Below are positions 16,308 to 25,673 of a stretch of DNA of 64,000 bases, one piece after another. Within the stretch, counting starts at the first letter, position 1. Every line of letters starts with the position of its first letter. Below the pieces are notes generated by a model. The model searched no databases and was not told where the DNA came from. It saw only the letters and a program-made list of their open reading frames with translations. Position numbers and translations under genes: made by a program. The stretch comes from Vibrio pacinii DSM 19139 (lineage in GTDB: Bacteria; Pseudomonadota; Gammaproteobacteria; Enterobacterales; Vibrionaceae), in assembly GCF_000711795.1 (NCBI RefSeq), contig NZ_JONH01000012.1, positions 1-64,000 of the forward strand, given 5' to 3'.

Positions 16308-17725
16308 GCTTTACGCACAATGGCTTTAACCATACCTTTAAAAATAAACAGGTGCGCTGGCATCATCGCAAACCAATAAAGTAATCCTTTAAAGCCTTGT
16401 GGGTGCCACCACGCGGTGACATTCAACGTTCTTTTATCGCCAAGATCTTGAATAGTGAATTCGAGTCGGCCAAGCCCCGGCCCTTTCATGCCAAATAAGA
16501 GTGAGATAAATGCCTCGTCTTCACAACGAATAACTTTCCACGAATCAATAAAATCGCCCACTTTTAGTTCCGGGCCTGGCGGGGTGCGTCTGATAGGTTT
16601 ACCGCCGCCAAAGAAAATATCGAGCCATTCACGTGTGCGCCAGAGGCTATTAGCAAAGAAGTAACCTTGTTCTCGGCTACCAATTGTTTTCACGATTTGC
16701 CATAGTTGTTTCGCCGTTAAGTCCGTGGTTATTTCAGCACCAGTTTGTTTTGGATAGTAGCCAAATCCGGGTTGCCAACGTGAAAATGCTGCAGGGTCGA
16801 ACCCCCAGACATTGCTGCGAACAAAGGTTCCTTCGCGCTGAATACTGTTGTTGACCATCTGCTCGAATCGAATCAAAGGCTGTGGGTATTTAGCTTGAAT
16901 ATCTTCGCAATTAGCAATGAAGTCATGCTCTAGGCCTGACAACAAAGCAGCGCCGATACTGGAAGGTACCGAAGTCACAATCCCCAACCAACGTGATGCC
17001 ATTTTAGGTGTCAGTAGTGATGTTGGCCAAATCGTGATCGGCTTATTGACCGCTTTAGCGATTACTTTAAATTGATCGCGGTAGCTAAGGGTGTCAGGAC
17101 CGCCGATTTCGTATAGCTGATGAGTCGACGGCTGCTCTTGAGCGATTTCAAGAAGGTAGTGATTAAGATTTTCTAGGGCGATAGGATTGGCTCTAGAGTC
17201 GACCCATTTCGGTGTGATTAATATCGGCATGTTATAAACAAAATCGCGCATTATTTCGAATGCTGCCGAGCCAGGACCAATGATCACTCCAGCGCGAAGT
17301 TCTGTAATAGGGATATTGGCTTGGCGGATGATGTCACCGGTCATACGCCGAGCTTTCAAATGATAAGAATCGCCAGTTTGCGGTTGAATCGCACTAAGGT
17401 AGATCACGTGCTTAACCGAGCTTTGCAGCAACGCTTGTTTGAAGTTCTCTGCGAGTGAGATTTCGTAGTCGAGAAAATCATGTCCATGGGCCATGCCATG
17501 GACAAGGAAATAAACTAAATCAAAGTTTTGGATAAGCGTTTGAGTAGCTTGCTTGTCGGCTAGATCAAGATATTTCAGTTGCAGGTTCGGATGAGGAACA
17601 ACCCGAGCGCGCAAATAGTCTATTTGACGTGCGGCAGCCGTGACATTGTAACCTTGGGCGCACAGTTGGGTAAGCAATTGCGAGCCGACATAACCAGAAG
17701 CTCCTAAAACCAGCACATTCTTCAT
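16292..17725 (-). CDS. YbjT-like SDR/NAD(P)-binding protein with C-terminal DUF2867
   Basis: A 477-residue protein. The N-terminal atypical short-chain dehydrogenase fold has the nucleotide motif LGASGYVGSQL at about 8-18 and ELRAGVIIGPGSAAFEIMRD near 160. The C-terminal ~150 residues (DSWKVI, LLFGMKGPGLGRL, WWHPQGFKGLLYW) form DUF2867, a START-like lipid-binding fold by family assignment. It ends with a hydrophobic stretch (AMMPAHLFIFKGM). The length and these motifs match E. coli YbjT. ATG 17725 with GAGGG five bases upstream is preferred over the preceding GTG. Function is unknown; an NAD(P)-linked or membrane-associated role is likely. Confidence 0.8.
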   Translation of the reverse strand: MKNVLVLGASGYVGSQLLTQLCAQGYNVTAAARQIDYLRARVVPHPNLQLKYLDLADKQATQTLIQNFDLVYFLVHGMAHGHDFLDYEISLAENFKQALLQSSVKHVIYLSAIQPQTGDSYHLKARRMTGDIIRQANIPITELRAGVIIGPGSAAFEIMRDFVYNMPILITPKWVDSRANPIALENLNHYLLEIAQEQPSTHQLYEIGGPDTLSYRDQFKVIAKAVNKPITIWPTSLLTPKMASRWLGIVTSVPSSIGAALLSGLEHDFIANCEDIQAKYPQPLIRFEQMVNNSIQREGTFVRSNVWGFDPAAFSRWQPGFGYYPKQTGAEITTDLTAKQLWQIVKTIGSREQGYFFANSLWRTREWLDIFFGGGKPIRRTPPGPELKVGDFIDSWKVIRCEDEAFISLLFGMKGPGLGRLEFTIQDLGDKRTLNVTAWWHPQGFKGLLYWFAMMPAHLFIFKGMVKAIVRKAKELP

Positions 17726-17745
17726 CACGACCCTCTGTTATTTTA

Positions 17746-17775
17746 TTGGTTTCATATCAGGAGTGATCATATAAT
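17746..17775 (+). promoter_or_regulatory. Putative promoter of the MATE gene
   Basis: TTGGTT (17746-17751) and TATAAT (17770-17775) are 18 bases apart, 58 bases before the MATE start, in the gap between divergent genes. Confidence 0.4.
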
Positions 17776-17833
17776 AGTCGGCCGCTTTTTTCTCTTTTTT
17801 CATGCTGTTGCAATTTAAGGTACGGTCACTACG

Positions 17834-19204
17834 ATGTTTTCACAAGTGTTACACCACACCCGTGGTGATTTTATTCGCCGTTTGATTGCGATCGCGATGC
17901 CAATAACGCTACAAAGCATTATGTTTTCGAGCCGTAGTTTGGTTGACGTTTTAATGCTCGGTCAGCTCGGCGAGGCTGAAATTGCCGCCGTTGGGGTAGC
18001 CGCTCGAGCCACGTTTGTGACGACCATTATGCTGGTCGGCGTCACCACAGGTGGTGCAATGCTGACGGCGCAGTATTGGGGAGCCGGCGATCGTCAAGGG
18101 GTTCGTGAAAGTACGGCGCTCACTTGGTTAGTTTGTACACTCTTTGCCGCGTTGACAGCGATTTTGTTTATTTTGTTCCCTACACAGATAATGGGGCTTG
18201 CGACCAACGATCCTGAAGTGAATCGCTTAGGCAGTGAGTACTTGGTGATTACTTCTGTGACAATGTTTGCAGTTGCGAGTGTTGCCAGTATGTCTGTTGG
18301 GCTACGAGCTATGCATCGGCCTGGTATTAGCACCTTCTTTAGTGGTATCGGGATTGTATCGAACATTTTCCTCAACTGGGTATTGATCTTCGGTCAGTTC
18401 GGTATACCTGCAATGGGAATCAAAGGTGCTGCGATGGCGACGGTATTGAGTGGCGCGATAGAAGTGACGACACTTTTTGGCTATCTGTACGCTAAAAAAC
18501 ATCTTCTCGCGTTTGGCCTTGATGATATTCGCTCGGTCATTGAGTTACCACGAGTGATTAAATTTCTTAAACTCTCGCTACCGACTACGTTTAATTTTCT
18601 TGCTTGGGCTGGAGGGTTGTTTGCCTACCATGCGATCATGGGGCAGTCGGGTGTACAAGGTTTAGCGGCACTGTCGGTAATGACTCCGGTTGAGTCGATT
18701 TCCTTGGCACTTTTGATTGGTATGTCTAATGCTGCTGCGGTGTTAGTGGGAAATCAGATTGGCGCCAAAAATTACGAAGCGGTGTACTACCAAGCGATTG
18801 GTGTGACGTTACTTAGCTTAATCGTCGGTATTGTGGTCGCAGTAATACTCTATTTTGTGCAGGGTAGCGTGTTGGATGCCTTTAGTGCCTTAACCCCTGA
18901 AACCAGAGCGCTGGCTGAAAAGTTTATGATTGTGTTGAGCTTGAGTATTATTCTGCGTTCCGTACCAATGATGACTATCGTTGGCATATTGCGTGCTGGC
19001 GGCGATGTGAAGTTCTGCCTCTATCAAGACTTGGTTGCGCAATGGCTGATCGGAATTCCATTAGCGGCGTTCGCCGCGATCGGGCTAGGTTGGGAGCCGC
19101 AGTGGATTTATCTGCTGTTTTTAACCGAAGAGCTTATCAAGTGGTTTGGTTCACTTTATCGCACCCGTACTCGCAAATGGATTCGAAATTTGATTGAAAA
19201 TTAG
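17834..19204 (+). CDS. MATE-family multidrug/metabolite efflux transporter
   Basis: A 456-residue inner-membrane protein with about 12 hydrophobic segments in two homologous halves. The N-terminal half has the MATE hallmark around helices 1-2 (MPITLQSIMFSSRSLVDVLM, then AAVGVAARATF), and the second half has LALLIGMSNAAAVLVGNQIG. MATE proteins export drugs or metabolites using Na+ or H+ gradients. It is not the well-known NorM by obvious sequence; substrate unknown. It starts at ATG 17834 with TAAGGT upstream. It stands alone between a divergent YbjT-like gene and the ABC operon. Confidence 0.85.
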   Translation: MFSQVLHHTRGDFIRRLIAIAMPITLQSIMFSSRSLVDVLMLGQLGEAEIAAVGVAARATFVTTIMLVGVTTGGAMLTAQYWGAGDRQGVRESTALTWLVCTLFAALTAILFILFPTQIMGLATNDPEVNRLGSEYLVITSVTMFAVASVASMSVGLRAMHRPGISTFFSGIGIVSNIFLNWVLIFGQFGIPAMGIKGAAMATVLSGAIEVTTLFGYLYAKKHLLAFGLDDIRSVIELPRVIKFLKLSLPTTFNFLAWAGGLFAYHAIMGQSGVQGLAALSVMTPVESISLALLIGMSNAAAVLVGNQIGAKNYEAVYYQAIGVTLLSLIVGIVVAVILYFVQGSVLDAFSALTPETRALAEKFMIVLSLSIILRSVPMMTIVGILRAGGDVKFCLYQDLVAQWLIGIPLAAFAAIGLGWEPQWIYLLFLTEELIKWFGSLYRTRTRKWIRNLIEN

Positions 19205-19325
19205 ACGTTAGGCGTGATTTTATATCACTTGAGTGCATATCCTGTGATCTAGAGTCCAAAATACTTTCTTGAGAGTGAGATTTAGTGTAGATTCACAGCC
19301 TAAATTTACGTTATTGAGAGTTTCA

Positions 19326-19997
19326 ATGTTACAACTGACAGACCTATGTAAAGGCTATTTAGACGGGGGAGAATTCCACCCAGTTTTACAAGGTGCTGAG
19401 TTGTCTTTGAAGCAAGGTGAGCAAATCGCTTTGATGGGTGAAAGTGGGTCAGGTAAAAGTACCTTGCTTAACTTGATCGCAGGTCTTGATACGGTCGATT
19501 CTGGTGAAGTGCTGTTTCCGGACTTTTCGATGCATCAGGTCACCGAAAACAAACGTACAGCTTATCGAAGAAATAATATTGGTCTTATTTTTCAGCAGTT
19601 TAATTTACTTCCGACTTTGAATATCGCAGACAATATTCGTTTTTGTCGTCAGTTAAAAGGGCTACCTGAAGATCAAGGCTTAGGGCGTCAGATTCTCTCC
19701 TCACTCGATTTGATGCCGCTGCTGGGTCGTTATCCTGAAGAAGTCTCAGGTGGGCAGCAACAACGAGCGGCGATTGCACGCGCACTGTATATGGAACCCA
19801 AACTGCTATTAGCGGATGAGCCTACTGGCAGTCTCGATGAACGTAATGCCGAAGCAGTGATGCGCTTGTTGACATCACTAACCAAACAGCTTAATTGCAC
19901 ACTGTTACTGGTTACTCACAGCCAACGTGTGGCAGAGCACATGGAAGGAAAAGTGAGGCTGCAAGGAGGGCAATTGCATGTTATGGCCCGTACTTAA
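19326..19997 (+). CDS. ABC transporter ATP-binding protein (LolD/MacB type)
   Basis: A 223-residue ATPase of the LolD/MacB class. Walker A is GESGSGKST near 37, the Q-loop is [10 protein letters not shown], the signature is [15 protein letters not shown], and Walker B is [12 protein letters not shown]. It should dimerise on the FtsX-type permease encoded next. The start is ATG 19326 ([10 protein letters not shown] follows), not the longer upstream frame. Its 3' end overlaps the permease start by 20 bases and the AttH-like gene follows, so the three genes form one operon. Confidence 0.88.
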   Translation: MLQLTDLCKGYLDGGEFHPVLQGAELSLKQGEQIALMGESGSGKSTLLNLIAGLDTVDSGEVLFPDFSMHQVTENKRTAYRRNNIGLIFQQFNLLPTLNIADNIRFCRQLKGLPEDQGLGRQILSSLDLMPLLGRYPEEVSGGQQQRAAIARALYMEPKLLLADEPTGSLDERNAEAVMRLLTSLTKQLNCTLLLVTHSQRVAEHMEGKVRLQGGQLHVMART

Positions 19998-22431
19998 GGC
20001 GTTACTGGGTCACTATCGACGTTATCCGTTGCAAATATTGCTGGTGTGGCTGGGTTTGACACTTGGCGGCTCATTGCTTGTTGGTGTTACTTTAATTAAC
20101 GACCATGCTCGTGCCAGTTATGAGCATGGTGAAAAACTGTTTGATAACCCTCTTCCTTACCGAATTCGTTCTAAGCACTCTCCTAACAAAATACCTCAAG
20201 GTTTTTACGTTCAACTACGTCGCGATGGTTTCCAGCAATGCGTGCCGTTTGATAATGTTCGGGTTAAAACCGTCGATGGGACCGATATTACTCTAATGGG
20301 TATTGACCCTGCGGCCATGATGCATTTCAAGCAAGAGGCTCAACTCAGTCAATTTAAGTCTTTGGTTTTGATGCGCCCTCCTTATCCCATTATGGTCAGT
20401 AGCGAGTTAGCTGCGCATATGGGTTGGAAGGCAAATGACGCCATCCAATTGCAAGACGGTCGCATGATAGGCCCTATTGTCATTGATTCGGAAGGCGTGA
20501 TCTCTGGAACCCGCATCGTGGCGGATATTGCACTACTACGCATGATAGAGCGCAGTGCTGGTATCTCTTTTATTGCTTGTAGTGAAATGCCACAAGAGAA
20601 GTTGGCAAGGCTTAGAGCTATGTTGCCAAACGGGATAGAGATCAGCCATAGTTCGCGTATGGAGCTTGAGTCTCTTACCCAAGCTTTTCATATCAACCTC
20701 AGTGCGATGGGGATGCTGGCATTTCTGGTCGGACTGTTTATTTTTTATCAAGCAATATCACTCTCTTTGACTCAACGTCAGCGTTTGGTCGGCTTACTTA
20801 GACAAATGGGCGTTTCAGGCTGGCAGCTTGCTCAGGCGCTGTTTTTAGAGCTGATTGTGTTGGTCGTTGTCAGTTGGATGTGCAGTAATTTGTTTGGTAT
20901 GTTGCTCGCCAAGCAATTGATTCCTTCTGTATCGGCAAGCTTGGCCGATCTCTATGATGCCAATGTCGGTTTGTCAGTGGCTTGGAGTTGGCACGCAAGT
21001 TTGTATAGTCTAGCGATGTCGGCATTGGGCGCTGTAACCGCTTGTGCATGGCCATTGGTTCGTCTGCTGCGTTCACCGCCTTCACGGTTAACCACAAGGC
21101 TGTCGCTGACTCGCTTTACTGGTAAAGAGTTTACCTTCCAAGCATTACTCGCATGTGTTTTTTGTGTCTCAGCGGTGGCTATCTATCAGGCGCCAAGAAG
21201 CCAGGAGTTGGGCTTTGTAATCATCGTGCTGATGCTGCTGAGTGTGGCACTGTTTACGCCCTACATTATCTGGCGGGTATTTGAAGGTTTTTCTTACTCG
21301 CTTCGTTGGGTTAAAGCACGTTGGTTTTTTGGTGATGCGGCTGCGAGCATGAGTTATCGCGGGGTTGCGACGATGGCTTTTATGTTGGCGATGGCAGCCA
21401 ATATTGGTATCGAAACCATGGTCGGGAGCTTTCGAGATACAACCGACAAATGGCTGAGTCAGCGTTTAGCTGCCGACTTGTATATCTATCCAAATAGTCA
21501 ATCAGCGACAAGAATAAGTGCTTGGTTAACCGAGCAACCTGAAGTTAATTCGGTTTGGTGGCGCTGGGAGAAAGAAATATCAACCGATAAAGGTTTGTTG
21601 CAAGCGGTGAGCACTGGACCATCAGAAGGCGAACTTGACTCGTTAACGGTTAAGCTTGGAATTCCTAATTATTGGTATTATCTTCATCAAGCCAAAGCCG
21701 TGATGATCAGTGAATCGATGGCGCTTAAAATGGACATACGTCCCGGTGATATCATTAACCTCAATGGTGAGTTGGGTGATGGCTGGTTGGTGAGCGGAGT
21801 TTATTACGATTATGGTAACCGCTATAACCAAATACTGCTTTCTCATCGGAATTGGCTTTATGCTTTTGGTGGCACTGGCAGTATTGCCTTAGGTGTTGTG
21901 CTTGACCCTAAAGCAGAGACAAAAGCATTGCAGCACCGCCTCGAAAACCTGTTCAGAATCGACTCTCAACGCATTTTTGACACTGGCTACATTCATGATC
22001 AAGCAATGCGTGTATTTGATAGAACCTTCTCTATCGCAGATTCTTTGGGCAACATTACTTTGGTGATTGCGGTGTTTGGTATTTTCTTTGCGACAGTGGC
22101 CGGGGAAATCTCGCGTCAACGGCATATTTCGTTATTGCGCTGTTTGGGAATGTCTGGACGAGAGCTGATCGTGATGGGCAGTTTGCAGTTGTTTGTCTTT
22201 GGCGCAATCTCAATACTGATTGCGATGCCTCTCGGGCTGGCTTTGGCGAGCCTTGTGGTCGACATTATCATCAAGCATTCATTTGGTTGGACCATTGAGC
22301 TGCAATTTATTCCTCAAGAGTACTTTTATTCGGTCACACTAGCGATGGGCTCTTTGATGCTGGCAGGTGCAATCCCCGTTTTAAGAATGGTTCGAAACAC
22401 ACCCATGAAGTCTCTGCGAGACTCGTTGTAA
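19978..22431 (+). CDS. FtsX-like ABC transporter permease, two-module
   Basis: An 817-residue inner-membrane protein with two FtsX-type modules: an N-terminal helix at about 18-38 and a periplasmic domain, a three-helix bundle near 235-360, a second set beginning near 385, and the final bundle (about 690-800) with GIFFATVAGEISRQRHISLL. Such permeases usually act on outer-membrane lipids, lipoproteins or envelope substrates by mechanotransmission rather than classical import. An ideal RBS (AAGGAGG) lies inside the end of the ATPase gene. Partner and substrate are inferred from the operon only. Confidence 0.82.
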   Translation: MLWPVLKALLGHYRRYPLQILLVWLGLTLGGSLLVGVTLINDHARASYEHGEKLFDNPLPYRIRSKHSPNKIPQGFYVQLRRDGFQQCVPFDNVRVKTVDGTDITLMGIDPAAMMHFKQEAQLSQFKSLVLMRPPYPIMVSSELAAHMGWKANDAIQLQDGRMIGPIVIDSEGVISGTRIVADIALLRMIERSAGISFIACSEMPQEKLARLRAMLPNGIEISHSSRMELESLTQAFHINLSAMGMLAFLVGLFIFYQAISLSLTQRQRLVGLLRQMGVSGWQLAQALFLELIVLVVVSWMCSNLFGMLLAKQLIPSVSASLADLYDANVGLSVAWSWHASLYSLAMSALGAVTACAWPLVRLLRSPPSRLTTRLSLTRFTGKEFTFQALLACVFCVSAVAIYQAPRSQELGFVIIVLMLLSVALFTPYIIWRVFEGFSYSLRWVKARWFFGDAAASMSYRGVATMAFMLAMAANIGIETMVGSFRDTTDKWLSQRLAADLYIYPNSQSATRISAWLTEQPEVNSVWWRWEKEISTDKGLLQAVSTGPSEGELDSLTVKLGIPNYWYYLHQAKAVMISESMALKMDIRPGDIINLNGELGDGWLVSGVYYDYGNRYNQILLSHRNWLYAFGGTGSIALGVVLDPKAETKALQHRLENLFRIDSQRIFDTGYIHDQAMRVFDRTFSIADSLGNITLVIAVFGIFFATVAGEISRQRHISLLRCLGMSGRELIVMGSLQLFVFGAISILIAMPLGLALASLVVDIIIKHSFGWTIELQFIPQEYFYSVTLAMGSLMLAGAIPVLRMVRNTPMKSLRDSL

Positions 22432-22443
22432 ATGGAGGTTGTG

Positions 22444-23553
22444 GTGAAGAGGCGTTTAGTATCCACCTTGGTTGTGATAACCATCATCGTCTTAATCGCT
22501 GCCGCTTTTCAATCGCGCTTTTTTGATCTCTTTGCACAAAGTCACGACACTGCTGTCAATGAAGACATCTACCTACCTAATGGCAATGTATTCGAGCCGG
22601 TTTTACCTGATAATCCTGTCGTTCTACCGCGTGATTTCGCTTTTCATTATGAATATCAACATAGCTGGTGGCACTTTTTTGCTAACGTGTTTGATAAACA
22701 AGGTAATCAATACTCAGTGCAATGGAGTTATTTCCGGATTGCCAATCATGATACTAACCTTAAGGGGTGGTTAAATTCACAGCTCTATATTGCTAACGTT
22801 GTGATATCAAACCAACAACAGGTATGGCGTGAGCAGAGAATTGCCCGAGGTGGTATTGGACAAGCGGGAATGTCACAGAAACCTTTCAAGATATGGATTG
22901 ATAATTGGTATTGGCGCTCACTTGGTTTAAATCCATTCCCTGGCATGCTGAGCATTGAGACCGACCAGTTAAAATTAAGTTTGCATACCTCAACATCGGG
23001 TCCTTTGGTTGTACCTGGAGAGCGTGGCTATGTACAGAAACACGATTTGCTGCCCGTGGCGTCGCACGCGATAACCGCGCCCTTTTTGTCAGTACGTGGT
23101 GAACTGCAACTGAATGACGGCCAACCTTTTCAAGTGGAAGGCAAAGCATGGATGAGCAAAGAGTGGGGAAGTGGTCTGCTTGGTCAAGGGCAACAAGGAT
23201 GGGATTGGTTTGTTATCAATTTAGACAATCAAACCACATTATCTGTCAGTCGGTACAGACAAGATAAGCAGATACCCTATCTGTTTGGGACTCTTGCCAG
23301 CAACGACGGTAAAGTGATTGAACTTAATAATGAACAATTGACTATCGTACCTCTTAACACAACGGTTATCGCTAACGAAAAATCGATTCCCACTCAGTGG
23401 CAAATTGCTGTACCTGAGTATGGAATTAATGTCGAGGCGACGACACTGAATGACGAGCTTTGGCTACCTTTTGCCCTTCCTTATTGGCAAGGCCCCATCG
23501 AAACGCAAGGCAGTCACCAAGCGCAAGGCTTTATGCAGCTAGTTGGTTACTAG
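22444..23553 (+). CDS. AttH/CrtC-like (carotenoid hydratase fold, lipocalin-like) exported protein
   Basis: A membrane-anchored or exported protein of about 369 residues: one hydrophobic helix (LVVITIIVLIAAAF) and then a double lipocalin-like fold with the AttH/CrtC landmarks SWWHFFANVFDKQG and GKAWMSKEWGSGLL. Such proteins are recurrently encoded with an ABC ATPase and an FtsX-like permease, as in the attEFGH cluster. It may bind a lipophilic ligand handled by that transporter (inference). GTG 22444 is chosen because GGAGG (22434-22438) lies five bases upstream. An ATG at 22432 directly after the permease stop is the alternative and would leave that RBS inside the gene. Confidence 0.75.
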   Translation: MKRRLVSTLVVITIIVLIAAAFQSRFFDLFAQSHDTAVNEDIYLPNGNVFEPVLPDNPVVLPRDFAFHYEYQHSWWHFFANVFDKQGNQYSVQWSYFRIANHDTNLKGWLNSQLYIANVVISNQQQVWREQRIARGGIGQAGMSQKPFKIWIDNWYWRSLGLNPFPGMLSIETDQLKLSLHTSTSGPLVVPGERGYVQKHDLLPVASHAITAPFLSVRGELQLNDGQPFQVEGKAWMSKEWGSGLLGQGQQGWDWFVINLDNQTTLSVSRYRQDKQIPYLFGTLASNDGKVIELNNEQLTIVPLNTTVIANEKSIPTQWQIAVPEYGINVEATTLNDELWLPFALPYWQGPIETQGSHQAQGFMQLVGY

Positions 23554-23644
23554 TACAACGTTGTAGAGCAGTATTTAAACGAGCCACAGGTCAGGAAATG
23601 ACAAGTGGTTTTTGACTTGCCTAGGGAAAATGGTCAATATTGCC

Positions 23645-23715
23645 TATAATTACTGAAAGAAAATAAGTGGTTTAAAGTTGTTTGTATCGGTTTTTCCGAA
23701 GTTACAACTCTAAAC
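23645..23715 (+). promoter_or_regulatory. Putative nhaA promoter and leader hairpin
   Basis: TATAAT at 23645-23650 would give a leader of roughly 150 bases before nhaA. Within it 23670-23715 folds as one long arm: GTTT with AAAC, AGTTGT with ACAACT, and TCGG with CCGA around TTTTT, with small internal loops. Some nhaA genes carry ion-sensing leaders (nhaA-I and nhaA-II motifs), but I cannot match the conserved cores by eye. Confidence 0.4.
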
Positions 23716-23805
23716 AAGCGATTATTATCAAGGTGGCTTACTCTATACACTCAGAGTTATTCTTTGCTACTCGCTTATGTAAATAATTAATATAAGGGCA
23801 ATATC

Positions 23806-24966
23806 ATGACTGATGCTATTCGCGATTTTTTCAAAATGGAGTCTGCCGGAGGCATACTTCTTGTGATAGCTGCGGCTATCGCAATGACTATCGCAAATAC
23901 TGATCTCAACGATGCATACCAAGGTTTTCTGCACACTTACTTACTGGGTATGTCAGTTTCTCATTGGATTAATGACGGCTTAATGGCTGTGTTTTTCTTA
24001 CTTATTGGCTTGGAAGTAAAACGAGAGCTGCTCGAAGGGGCGTTAAAATCTAAGGAAACCGCAATCTTTCCAGCCATTGCCGCAGTCGGCGGTATGTTGG
24101 CTCCGGCCCTCGTATATGTTCTGTTTAACTATAACGATCCACAAGCCATTCAAGGTTGGGCAATTCCAGCAGCTACTGACATCGCGTTCGCACTTGGTAT
24201 CATGGCATTACTAGGTAATCGTGTTCCTGTTAGTTTAAAAGTATTTTTACTCGCGCTTGCGATCATTGATGATTTAGGTGTGGTCGTCATTATCGCCTTT
24301 TTCTACACAGGTGATCTTTCTACCACAGCGCTTGCGGTAGGCTTCGCGATGACGGCGGCGTTAGTTTTACTCAATAACAAAAAAGTCACTAAGTTAACTC
24401 CGTATATGATTGTCGGTGCGATTCTCTGGTTCGCGGTTCTCAAATCTGGTGTGCACGCGACCTTAGCGGGTGTTGTGATTGGTTTTTCTATTCCATTGCA
24501 AGGCAAGGAAGGGGAGCACTCGCCGCTTAAACATATGGAACATGCGCTGCACCCTTACGTCGCTTTCGGTATTTTACCTTTGTTCGCTTTTGCTAATGCT
24601 GGTATTTCTCTTGAGGGCATTTCGATTGATAGTTTAGGTGCTGCGCTGCCTATCGGTATTGCGCTTGGCCTGTTGATTGGTAAACCATTAGGTATTTATA
24701 CCTTCAGTTGGGCGGCAGTGAAGCTGGGTATCGCTAAGTTACCTGAAGGGATTAACTTCAAGCATATTTTTGCGGTATCTGTGCTGTGTGGTATTGGCTT
24801 TACGATGTCAATCTTCATCTCTTCACTGGCCTTTGGCCAAGCGAACGCTGAGTTTGATACCTATGCTCGACTTGGTATTTTGATGGGATCGACGACGGCT
24901 GCCGTGCTTGGTTATTGCTTGTTACGATTGTCACTACCAAAGAAAGCCGTTAATGTCGCTCAGTAG
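23806..24966 (+). CDS. nhaA: Na+/H+ antiporter NhaA
   Basis: A 386-residue inner-membrane antiporter exchanging two H+ for one Na+ (or Li+), central to salt and alkaline-pH tolerance. The adjacent Asp pair of the ion site is present in [12 protein letters not shown] (near 160), the other conserved Asp in [10 protein letters not shown], and the conserved Lys region in [13 protein letters not shown]. Length and helix layout match E. coli NhaA. It starts at ATG 23806 and is monocistronic, with a strong terminator 40 bases after it. No NhaR regulator gene lies alongside. Confidence 0.95.
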   Translation: MTDAIRDFFKMESAGGILLVIAAAIAMTIANTDLNDAYQGFLHTYLLGMSVSHWINDGLMAVFFLLIGLEVKRELLEGALKSKETAIFPAIAAVGGMLAPALVYVLFNYNDPQAIQGWAIPAATDIAFALGIMALLGNRVPVSLKVFLLALAIIDDLGVVVIIAFFYTGDLSTTALAVGFAMTAALVLLNNKKVTKLTPYMIVGAILWFAVLKSGVHATLAGVVIGFSIPLQGKEGEHSPLKHMEHALHPYVAFGILPLFAFANAGISLEGISIDSLGAALPIGIALGLLIGKPLGIYTFSWAAVKLGIAKLPEGINFKHIFAVSVLCGIGFTMSIFISSLAFGQANAEFDTYARLGILMGSTTAAVLGYCLLRLSLPKKAVNVAQ

Positions 24967-25006
24967 GTAGTTCCGAGCAACAATCATCGTGCTAATTCCT
25001 AGACGA

Positions 25007-25040
25007 AACAAGCGCTCCAACTGGAGCGCTTGTTTATTTT
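25007..25040 (+). terminator. Terminator of nhaA
   Basis: AACAAGCGCTCC pairs perfectly with GGAGCGCTTGTT around AACT, followed by TATTTT. Confidence 0.85.
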
Positions 25041-25057
25041 CAAATGAACATTATGAT

Positions 25058-25672
25058 TTATTTTTCGATTACAGTGAAAATTGTCCACTCTTCTATCACC
25101 TCTTCTTTCAGTCCAACCACTTTTGCTGTAACTCTTCGATTTAGAGCGTGAGAGGTTTCATCGTCACCCTGAGCTTCGAGCCTATTTTCGCCATAACCAA
25201 CAATGGTCACCCGTTTGGGAGCAACATCATAAGAGAGCAGTTGATCTTCGACCGCATGTGCGCGTTTCTTCGATAGCTCAAGGTTGTAATCTGGGTCACC
25301 TACTTGACTGGCATAACCTTGAATTTGGATTGAAGCGGATTTATACCTTTCAAGAAACTCTGCCATGGTTTGGATCTGGTTGGCGAAGATAGGATTAATC
25401 TCATAAGAATCATTAGCAAAAAGAATTCTTAGTTCACGTTCCTCTTGCGCATTGACCGCAGCACCACAACCATCGTTATCAACTTGCGCACCCATTGGTG
25501 TTCCAGGACAGATATCGCGCGCATTAACAACGCCATCTTTATCATCGTCTGTAAGATCAGAAATCTGGTCAGCGATGGGTGTTTCTATATAACGGTACTC
25601 ATCTTTCGCGTTCACCATAACGAACGGTATGCTTGCGATAAGTGCACAAGGAATCAGTTGTTTGATTTTCAT
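25058..25672 (-). CDS. OmpA-family outer-membrane/peptidoglycan-binding protein
   Basis: A 204-residue exported protein with a signal peptide (LIPCALIASIPFVMVNAKD), a thrombospondin type-3 calcium-binding repeat (DDDKDGVVNARDICPGTP) and a C-terminal OmpA domain with the peptidoglycan-binding pattern (ASIQIQGYASQVGDPDYN, LSKKRAHAVEDQL, NRRVTAKV). The start ATG 25672 comes one base after the stop of the TolC-like gene, so the two are co-translated. OmpA and TolC-like genes of this kind are often found beside type I-secreted giant adhesins; here the adhesin gene is divergent. Confidence 0.82.
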   Translation of the reverse strand: MKIKQLIPCALIASIPFVMVNAKDEYRYIETPIADQISDLTDDDKDGVVNARDICPGTPMGAQVDNDGCGAAVNAQEERELRILFANDSYEINPIFANQIQTMAEFLERYKSASIQIQGYASQVGDPDYNLELSKKRAHAVEDQLLSYDVAPKRVTIVGYGENRLEAQGDDETSHALNRRVTAKVVGLKEEVIEEWTIFTVIEK

Positions 25673-25673
25673 G

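Noticed and set aside
23554..23565. 12-bp palindrome TACAACGTTGTA right after the AttH-like gene
   Set aside because: No T-run, no loop suitable for a terminator and far from any promoter; probably chance.
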